Shown here: positions 6,414 through 11,330 of the stretch, in pieces
Position numbering within the stretch: position 1 is the stretch's first letter
Layout: the number at the start of each line of letters is the position of its first letter
NCBI GenBank assembly: GCA_028293225.1
Contig: JAQGPE010000740.1
Span: 1-11,330 of the forward strand
Length of the DNA: 11,330 nucleotides
Source of the DNA: Akkermansiaceae bacterium
GTDB taxonomy: Bacteria; Verrucomicrobiota; Verrucomicrobiia; Verrucomicrobiales; Akkermansiaceae
Direction of reading: 5' to 3'
The notes under the pieces: generated by a model
Told to the model about the DNA's origin: nothing
What the model saw: only the letters and a program-made list of their open reading frames with translations
Database searches by the model: none
Made by a program: the position numbers and the translations under genes

Positions 6414-8214
6414 TCTGCCCGCCCAGGCGCCAGGCCTGCCCGCGGAGCAGTTTCACACGGACGCGATCGCCCGTCTGGCGAACGAGCTCTTCAAGCAGGG
6501 ACCTGCAGGCTCTGCCGCGCCCGCTTCTTCCGCGGCTCCCGCGTCTGCCCCCACGGCCATCGCGGGTCTGCCCTCGGGCTGGCACCCGGAGGGGATTCTC
6601 GGCGCGCCGGAACTCCAGGCTCCGGCGTCGTCCTCACCGGACGATCGCGACATCGCCCTCTCCGGCGGCTTTCCCTCGTCGTCCTCGCCCTCCGCTCCAC
6701 CGCCGGTGCACCCGACGGTGGTCAGCTCCGAGCCTGCGCCCGCGGGCAAAGAGCAGGCGACCGAGAGCGGCGCGCATCGCCCCGGCGACGGCAACTCGCA
6801 GGAATTCGGCGAGCCTTCCTTTTACACGGAAGGACTGCGCGCCAACTCCCGGAACTCCGCGAGCCCTGAATCCCCTCACGCGGGTCTGGGCCTGCCGGGC
6901 TTCGAGGACAGTAGCGCGCCGGACTCCGGCTTCTACTTCCTGGAAGGCATCCCGAACGTCGACGTCTTCCAGCGTGGAGCCTCGCCGCGCGCCCGCCTGC
7001 CGGAGTTCAACATCGATGGCGTGCGCCGGGATTTCCCCGCGCTTCAGCAGCATGTGAACGGACGCCCGCTGGTGTGGCTGGACAATGCCGCCACGACCCA
7101 CAAGCCGCAGAGCGTGATCGACGCGACCTCGAGCTTCTACTCGCGCGACAACTCGAACATCCATCGCGCGGCGCACACGCTGGCGGAACGCTCCACGCGG
7201 CTGTTCGAAGCGGGCCGGGAAAAGGTCCGCCAGTTTCTCGGCGCAGCGGACGCGAAGGAGATCGTTTTCGTTCGCGGCACCACCGAGGCCATCAATCTGG
7301 TCGCCCAGAGCTGGGGCCGGCAAAACATCGGCGCCGGGGATGAGATCATTCTCAGCCAGCTGGAGCACCACGCGAACATCGTCCCGTGGCAGATCCTGGC
7401 CGGTCAGGTCGGCGCGAAGCTGCGGGTGATTCCGATCAACGACCGCGGCGAACTGCTGGTGGAGGAGCTGCCGAAGCTGCTCAACGAGCGCACCAGGATC
7501 GTTTCGGTCACGCAGGTTTCGAACGCCCTCGGTACGGTGAATCCCGTAGAGGAAATCATCGCCATCGCGCATGCCCACGGCGTGCCGGTGTTGGTGGACG
7601 GCGCCCAGTCGACGCCGCACATGCCGATCAACGTCCAGACGATGAACGCGGACTTCTTCGTCTTTTCCGGGCATAAGATCTTTGGTCCGACCGGGATCGG
7701 CGCGCTTTACGGAAAGTCGCATCTGCTCGAGGCCATGCCGCCGTGGCAGGGCGGGGGCCACATGATCCAGGACGTGACCTTTGAGAAGACGATCTACAAC
7801 CGGCCGCCGGAGAAGTTCGAGGCCGGCACCCCGGACATCGCCGGGGTGGTGGGGCTCGGCGCGGCGATCGACTACATGATCAGTCTCGGCATTCCCGCCC
7901 TCGCGGCCTATGAGCACTCGCTGCTGGAGTATGCCGAGGAGGCGCTGCGCTCGGTGCGCGGCGTGCGTCCCATCGGCACGGCGGCGAATAAGGCCAGCGT
8001 GTTCGGCTTCGTCATCCCGGGCATCCCGAATGACCGGATCGCCAAGCATCTCGACCAGCAGGGTATCGCTGTGCGGGCCGGGCATCACTGCGCCATGCCG
8101 GCCGTGCGGCACTTCGATATCGAGACCACCATCCGCCCGTCGCTGGCGTTTTACAACAACCGTGGCGATGTCGATGCCCTGATCGAGTCGCTGCATCAGA
8201 TTGCCCGTCGCTGA
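6394..8214 (+). CDS. Encapsulated type II cysteine desulfurase with disordered N-terminal cargo domain
   Basis: This PLP enzyme converts L-cysteine to L-alanine, leaving sulfur as an enzyme persulfide. With the start at 6394 it has 606 residues, against about 400-410 for ordinary SufS. The catalytic domain spans about 203-606. It has the histidine pair in LEHHANIVPW (323-332), the PLP-binding lysine K428 in SGHKIFGP and the catalytic cysteine C566 in RAGHHCAMPA, all typical of SufS/CsdA type II enzymes. Residues 1-202 are rich in Ala, Pro, Ser and Gly and presumably disordered. They hold a few conserved-looking islands: an amphipathic helix with IARLANELF (25-33), GWHPEGILG (62-70), SFYTEGL (142-148) and SGFYFLEGIPNVDVF (178-192). 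In Family 2A systems such an extension directs the enzyme into the shell. An in-frame ATG at 6340 would add 18 residues inside the encapsulin gene and is less likely. No SufE/SufU-type sulfur acceptor gene is in the operon; the rhodanese is a candidate acceptor. Confidence 0.93.
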   Translation: MSIPRLDLPAQAPGLPAEQFHTDAIARLANELFKQGPAGSAAPASSAAPASAPTAIAGLPSGWHPEGILGAPELQAPASSSPDDRDIALSGGFPSSSSPSAPPPVHPTVVSSEPAPAGKEQATESGAHRPGDGNSQEFGEPSFYTEGLRANSRNSASPESPHAGLGLPGFEDSSAPDSGFYFLEGIPNVDVFQRGASPRARLPEFNIDGVRRDFPALQQHVNGRPLVWLDNAATTHKPQSVIDATSSFYSRDNSNIHRAAHTLAERSTRLFEAGREKVRQFLGAADAKEIVFVRGTTEAINLVAQSWGRQNIGAGDEIILSQLEHHANIVPWQILAGQVGAKLRVIPINDRGELLVEELPKLLNERTRIVSVTQVSNALGTVNPVEEIIAIAHAHGVPVLVDGAQSTPHMPINVQTMNADFFVFSGHKIFGPTGIGALYGKSHLLEAMPPWQGGGHMIQDVTFEKTIYNRPPEKFEAGTPDIAGVVGLGAAIDYMISLGIPALAAYEHSLLEYAEEALRSVRGVRPIGTAANKASVFGFVIPGIPNDRIAKHLDQQGIAVRAGHHCAMPAVRHFDIETTIRPSLAFYNNRGDVDALIESLHQIARR

Positions 8215-8262
8215 GCGAAAGGCCTCCCGCTCCGCCCTGTCTGTCCCGTCCGATTCGAACGC

Positions 8263-8733
8263 ATGATCCCGATCGACATTCCGGGCTTCGGCCCGTTGCG
8301 GCTGGTCCATCTGGTGATCGATTTCAATGGCACCCTGGCCATCGACCGCTGTCTGCACTTGGGCATCGGCCAGACGCTCCGGCATCTGGCCGAGCGCCTG
8401 GAGATCCACGTGGTGACGGGCGACGAGTCGGGGGACGCCATGAAACAGCTCGGCGATCTGCCGCTGCGCCTGACCCTGATCCAGGGCGGAAACCAGGCAG
8501 AGGCGAAACTGGACTATGTGAAGAGCCTGGGCGCTGAAAGCGTCGTGGCCATCGGCAACGGCCGCAACGATCACCTGATGATCGAGGCCGCGGCCCTGGG
8601 GATCGCCGTGATTCACAAGGAAGGCGCCGCGCAGCAGGTGATCCGCGCCTCCGATGTCGTGACCACCAGCGTCATCGATGCCCTCGACCTGCTGTTCCAA
8701 CCGCGCCGCCTGATTTCCACGCTCCGTTCCTGA
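8263..8733 (+). CDS. Small HAD-superfamily protein, soluble P-type-ATPase-like
   Basis: This is a 156-residue cytoplasmic HAD-fold protein resembling the soluble P-type ATPase group (COG4087-like). Motif I reads D20-F-N-G-T-L: the aspartate nucleophile is present, but the usual second Asp of HAD phosphatases (DxD) is Asn22. P-type ATPases likewise lack that second Asp (DKTGT). Motif II is probably T52 in VTGD, motif III K82 in EAKLDYVK, and motif IV GNGRND (98-103), whose aspartate would bind magnesium. No cap domain or membrane segment is visible. Such proteins may be phosphatases or phosphotransfer/sensor domains; the substrate is unknown. The gene lies 48 bases after the desulfurase and 23 before the rhodanese, so it is almost surely co-transcribed with the sulfur genes, but its role there is unknown. 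The fold assignment is strong; the function is open. Confidence 0.8.
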   Translation: MIPIDIPGFGPLRLVHLVIDFNGTLAIDRCLHLGIGQTLRHLAERLEIHVVTGDESGDAMKQLGDLPLRLTLIQGGNQAEAKLDYVKSLGAESVVAIGNGRNDHLMIEAAALGIAVIHKEGAAQQVIRASDVVTTSVIDALDLLFQPRRLISTLRS

Positions 8734-8756
8734 TCGCATCCCACGCCTTTCCCGCC

Positions 8757-9293
8757 ATGAAAACCATCACGCCTGAAGCTCTCGCCCCTCTCCTCGCCGC
8801 CGACCCGGCGCTGCCGGTGATCGATGTCCGCACGCCGCTGGAGTTCGATGAGACCCACCTCGCCCGTTCGCGGAATCTGCCGCTTGACCGGCTTTCCCCG
8901 CGCGATCTGCTCGAGCAGCAGGCCCTGCCGGTCGATGCTCCGATTTATCTGCTCTGTCGCTCCGGCCAGCGCGCGACCAAGGCGGCGGAACGTCTCGAGG
9001 CCGCCGGCTTTCAGCACGCCACGGTGGTCACCGGCGGCATTCTCGCCTGGGAGCAGGCCGGGCTGCCGGTCACCCGCGGCGAGTCAAAGGTCATCAGCCT
9101 GGAGCGCCAGGTCCGCATCGGTGCGGGCTCGCTGGTGTTCATCGGCGTCCTGCTCGGCTGGTTCGTCCACCCGGGCTTCTTCGGCCTGTCCGGCTTCGTC
9201 GGCGCGGGTCTTGTTTTTGCGGGTATCTCCGACTGGTGCGGCATGGGCCTGCTGCTGGCGAAGGCACCCTGGAATCAGCGAAAATCTTCATGA
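8757..9293 (+). CDS. Membrane-anchored rhodanese (rhodanese plus DUF2892, YgaP-like)
   Basis: This is a 178-residue sulfurtransferase. The N-terminal rhodanese domain (about 1-105) has VIDVRTPLEFDETHL (21-35) and the active loop C67-RSGQR72. C67 is the residue that carries persulfide sulfur. The tail GGILAWEQAGLPV (93-105) is typical of single-domain rhodaneses. Residues 115-172 match the DUF2892 membrane unit: SLERQVR, then two hydrophobic segments (about 121-138 and 141-158), then CGMGLLLAKAPWN with a further cysteine, C161. The same architecture is found in E. coli YgaP, an inner-membrane rhodanese. The catalytic domain should face the cytoplasm. In this operon it could accept or supply sulfur for the encapsulated desulfurase pathway, or oxidise or transfer sulfide at the membrane; that role is inferred. 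The stop codon overlaps the next start as ATGA, indicating translational coupling to the serine acetyltransferase. Confidence 0.88.
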   Translation: MKTITPEALAPLLAADPALPVIDVRTPLEFDETHLARSRNLPLDRLSPRDLLEQQALPVDAPIYLLCRSGQRATKAAERLEAAGFQHATVVTGGILAWEQAGLPVTRGESKVISLERQVRIGAGSLVFIGVLLGWFVHPGFFGLSGFVGAGLVFAGISDWCGMGLLLAKAPWNQRKSS

Positions 9294-10270
9294 GCGATCT
9301 GCCGCTTTCCTTTTCCCAATACGACCGCGCGGAGGGCTCCGCCTTCGTCATGCCCTATGGGGAGTTCGTCCCCAAGCTGCTGGCCTCCTACGAACGCTTC
9401 GGCGGCATCAACAACGCCGACGCGATGAACCTGCCGTCCAAGCGGGCGGTGGGGGAGATCTGCGAGAGCCTGCTGCAGCTGCTCTTCCCTGGCTTTCACG
9501 ACCTCGACGTGGTGCAGAACGGCAACCTCGCCGAGCTGACCGCGCGGCGGCTGTGGGATGTGGTGACGCGTCTGGAGGACCAGGTGCGCAAGAGCGTCCG
9601 CATCGGCAATCCGTCCGTGCCGACCGGCAAGACCCCGCCGATCATGCGCAAGTTCTGCCGCGCCCTGCACATCGTGCGGGAGGTGCTGCGGACCGACATT
9701 GATGCGGCCTACGCCAATGACCCCTCGGCGCGCAGCCGGGAGGAAATCATCCTGTCGTATCCCTTCATCGAGGCCATCGCGATCCAGCGCCTGGCGCACC
9801 GCCTGTTCCGGGCGGGCGCGCCGATCATCCCGCGCATGATGACGGAGTGGGCGCACAGCCGGACCGGGATCGACATCCATCCCGGGGCCAGCATTGGCTC
9901 GCACTTCTTCATCGACCACGGCACCGGCGTGGTGATCGGCGAAACCTGCTACATCGGCAACCGCTGCAAGATCTACCACGGGGTCACGCTCGGCACCCGC
10001 ACCTTCATCAAGGACGAAGCCGGCCACGTGGTGAAGGGCCTGAAGCGCCACCCGGTGCTGGCGGATGACGTGACCATCTACCCGAACTCCACCATCCTCG
10101 GCGGCGACACGGTCATCGGCGAGAACTCCACCATCGGAGCGAACGTCTTTCTCATGCACAGCATCCCGGCGAATTCGCTGGTGATCTATGAGGAGAAAAA
10201 CCTCAGCATCAAGACCAAGCCGCCGCGTGACGACTCCAAGAGCCAGGCGGACCTGCTCTGGTCGATCTGA
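9290..10270 (+). CDS. cysE: Serine O-acetyltransferase (CysE/EpsC type)
   Basis: This cytoplasmic enzyme acetylates L-serine with acetyl-CoA to give O-acetylserine, the first step of cysteine synthesis. It has 326 residues. The N-terminal half (1-185) is helical, as in the long plant/EpsC-like forms. The C-terminal half is a left-handed beta-helix of hexapeptide repeats, with active-site residues D195 in DIHPGA and H210 in IDHGTGVVIGET (equivalent to D143 and H158 of E. coli CysE), then YHGVTLGTR and ADDVTIYPNSTILGG. The protein ends in isoleucine (DLLWSI). In CysE family members a C-terminal Ile inserts into the cysteine synthase active site to form the cysteine synthase complex, and the next gene is cysteine synthase. 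An upstream in-frame ATG (9236) exists, but 9290 forms an ATGA overlap with the rhodanese stop and is preferred. Confidence 0.93.
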   Translation: MSDLPLSFSQYDRAEGSAFVMPYGEFVPKLLASYERFGGINNADAMNLPSKRAVGEICESLLQLLFPGFHDLDVVQNGNLAELTARRLWDVVTRLEDQVRKSVRIGNPSVPTGKTPPIMRKFCRALHIVREVLRTDIDAAYANDPSARSREEIILSYPFIEAIAIQRLAHRLFRAGAPIIPRMMTEWAHSRTGIDIHPGASIGSHFFIDHGTGVVIGETCYIGNRCKIYHGVTLGTRTFIKDEAGHVVKGLKRHPVLADDVTIYPNSTILGGDTVIGENSTIGANVFLMHSIPANSLVIYEEKNLSIKTKPPRDDSKSQADLLWSI

Positions 10271-10297
10271 TTTCATTTCCCTCCTCCTGCCCAAGCC

Positions 10298-11305
10298 ATG
10301 ACCCCTCCTCCCACCTACTTCGGCCTCGACCACTACGTCGGCAGGACGCCGTTGCTGCGCCTGAAGAAACTGTCCGCTCTGACAGGCTGCGAAATACTAG
10401 GCAAGGCGGAGTTCATGAATCCAGGCGGCTCGGTGAAGGACCGCGCGGCCTATGGGATCATCACCGATGCCGAGCGGCGCGGGTTGCTGCAGCCGGGCGG
10501 AACCATTGTGGAAGGGACCGCGGGCAATACGGGCATCGGGCTTACGGTGATCGGCCAGGCGCGCGGCTACCGCACCGTCATCGTGATTCCCGACACCCAG
10601 GCGCCGGAGAAGATTGAGCAGCTGCGTGCCCTCGGCGCGGAGGTCATTCCCGTGCCGCCGAAGCCCTTCAGCGATCCCGGCAACTACAACCACATCGCCC
10701 GCGAGTTGGCGGCGGAGCGGGGCGGGTTCTGGGCCAACCAGTTCGACAACGTCGCGAACCGCCAGGCGCATTTCGGCACCACCGGCCCGGAGATCTGGGA
10801 ACAGACCGGCGGCACCGTGAACGCCTTCGTCGCGGCGGTCGGGACCGGTGGCACCCTGGCGGGGACCTCGCAATTTCTCAAGACGCAGAACCCGAAGGTC
10901 GCGGCCGTCTGCGCGGATCCTTACGGCGCCGCGATGTGGTCGTGGTTCACGAATGGCAATCTGGATACCGATGATGGCGACTCGTTCGCGGAAGGCATCG
11001 GCCAGGGCAGGGTGACGAAGAACCTGGAGGATCTGGTGATCGATAAGGCCTACCGTATCGATGATCAGACGGCCCTTTCGGTAATCTATCAACTGCTGCG
11101 GGAGGAGGGGCTGCTGCTCGGTCTTTCCAGCGGCATCAACGTGGCCGGCGCGGTGCGGTATGCGCTGGAGCACGGGCCGGGCCTGACCATTGCGACCATC
11201 CTCTGTGACACCGGTTTGAAGTACCGGCAGAAGCTCTCGAATCCGGCCTGGCTGACGGAGAATGGCTTGGATCCGGATCTGCCGGTGGAGAGCGTGTTTG
11301 CGTGA
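10298..11305 (+). CDS. cysK: Cysteine synthase (O-acetylserine sulfhydrylase)
   Basis: This PLP enzyme combines O-acetylserine with sulfide to give L-cysteine and acetate, using the product of the preceding gene. The 335-residue length is typical. The PLP lysine is K47 in NPGGSVKDRAA. The substrate loop reads GTAGNTG (73-79) where E. coli CysK has PTSGNTG. The cofactor phosphate loop is VGTGGTLAG (181-189), EGIG lies at 232-235, and S278 in GLSSGIN contacts the PLP ring. The C-terminus (ILCDTGLKYRQKL) is common to bacterial CysK enzymes. CysM or cystathionine beta-synthase-type activity cannot be fully excluded, but the pairing with serine acetyltransferase favours O-acetylserine as substrate. 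The gene starts 27 bases after its neighbour without a Shine-Dalgarno and is the last gene of the visible operon. The 25 bases that follow show no terminator, so the operon may continue. Confidence 0.92.
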   Translation: MTPPPTYFGLDHYVGRTPLLRLKKLSALTGCEILGKAEFMNPGGSVKDRAAYGIITDAERRGLLQPGGTIVEGTAGNTGIGLTVIGQARGYRTVIVIPDTQAPEKIEQLRALGAEVIPVPPKPFSDPGNYNHIARELAAERGGFWANQFDNVANRQAHFGTTGPEIWEQTGGTVNAFVAAVGTGGTLAGTSQFLKTQNPKVAAVCADPYGAAMWSWFTNGNLDTDDGDSFAEGIGQGRVTKNLEDLVIDKAYRIDDQTALSVIYQLLREEGLLLGLSSGINVAGAVRYALEHGPGLTIATILCDTGLKYRQKLSNPAWLTENGLDPDLPVESVFA

Positions 11306-11330
11306 AGGTGCTTCCAGCCATCTTCGACAA

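Noticed and set aside
6634..8739. Very long minus-strand open frame (701 codons) opposite the desulfurase and HAD genes
   Set aside because: Its translation is rich in Arg, His, Val and Asp without recognisable domains and mirrors well-identified plus-strand genes. Long antisense frames are expected in GC-rich coding DNA.
9275..10333. Minus-strand open frame (352 codons) opposite serine acetyltransferase
   Set aside because: It is an antisense shadow of the acetyltransferase hexapeptide repeat gene with no recognisable domain.
10397..11173. Minus-strand open frame (258 codons) opposite cysteine synthase
   Set aside because: It is an antisense shadow of a well-identified enzyme gene.

Overview
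The window is GC-rich, gene-dense bacterial DNA that most resembles a Verrucomicrobiota genome (Luteolibacter/Verrucomicrobiae-like). The main pointer is an exported protein ending in a PEP-CTERM-type tail (VPEAS, short hydrophobic helix, RRRR). An EF-hand secreted protein and the near absence of Shine-Dalgarno sequences fit the same group. This placement is inference; no rRNA or other marker gene is present.

Left part (1-3743, + strand): the 3' end of a ferredoxin-dependent nitrite reductase-type sirohaem enzyme; a secreted EF-hand protein ending in a good terminator candidate; threonine synthase (thrC), whose leader holds two perfect hairpins with a third competing pairing over the ribosome binding site; and a small lipoprotein 10 bases after thrC.

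Middle (3744-5468): a possible 51-residue protein at 3816-3971, then a minus-strand PEP-CTERM-type surface protein with its own hairpin/T-run terminator, then a 566-base divergent intergenic region that holds the leader of the next operon.

Right part (5469-11305, + strand): six tightly packed genes that look like one operon. They encode a Family 2A (SrpI-type) encapsulin shell protein, a type II cysteine desulfurase with a long disordered N-terminal extension (the usual cargo of this shell), a small soluble P-type-ATPase-like HAD protein, a membrane-anchored rhodanese (rhodanese plus DUF2892, YgaP-like), serine O-acetyltransferase and cysteine synthase. The two biosynthetic enzymes would make cysteine from serine, acetyl-CoA and sulfide. 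The encapsulated desulfurase would strip sulfur from cysteine inside the protein shell. The rhodanese could carry persulfide sulfur to or from the membrane.

The shell plus desulfurase core is an already described sulfur-storage nanocompartment family (characterised in Synechococcus elongatus and Acinetobacter baumannii), so it is not new as such. The less explained parts are the HAD protein, the membrane rhodanese, the near-complete cysteine-cycling set in one operon and the thrC leader RNA. No tRNA, rRNA, CRISPR array, insertion sequence or phage gene was seen.
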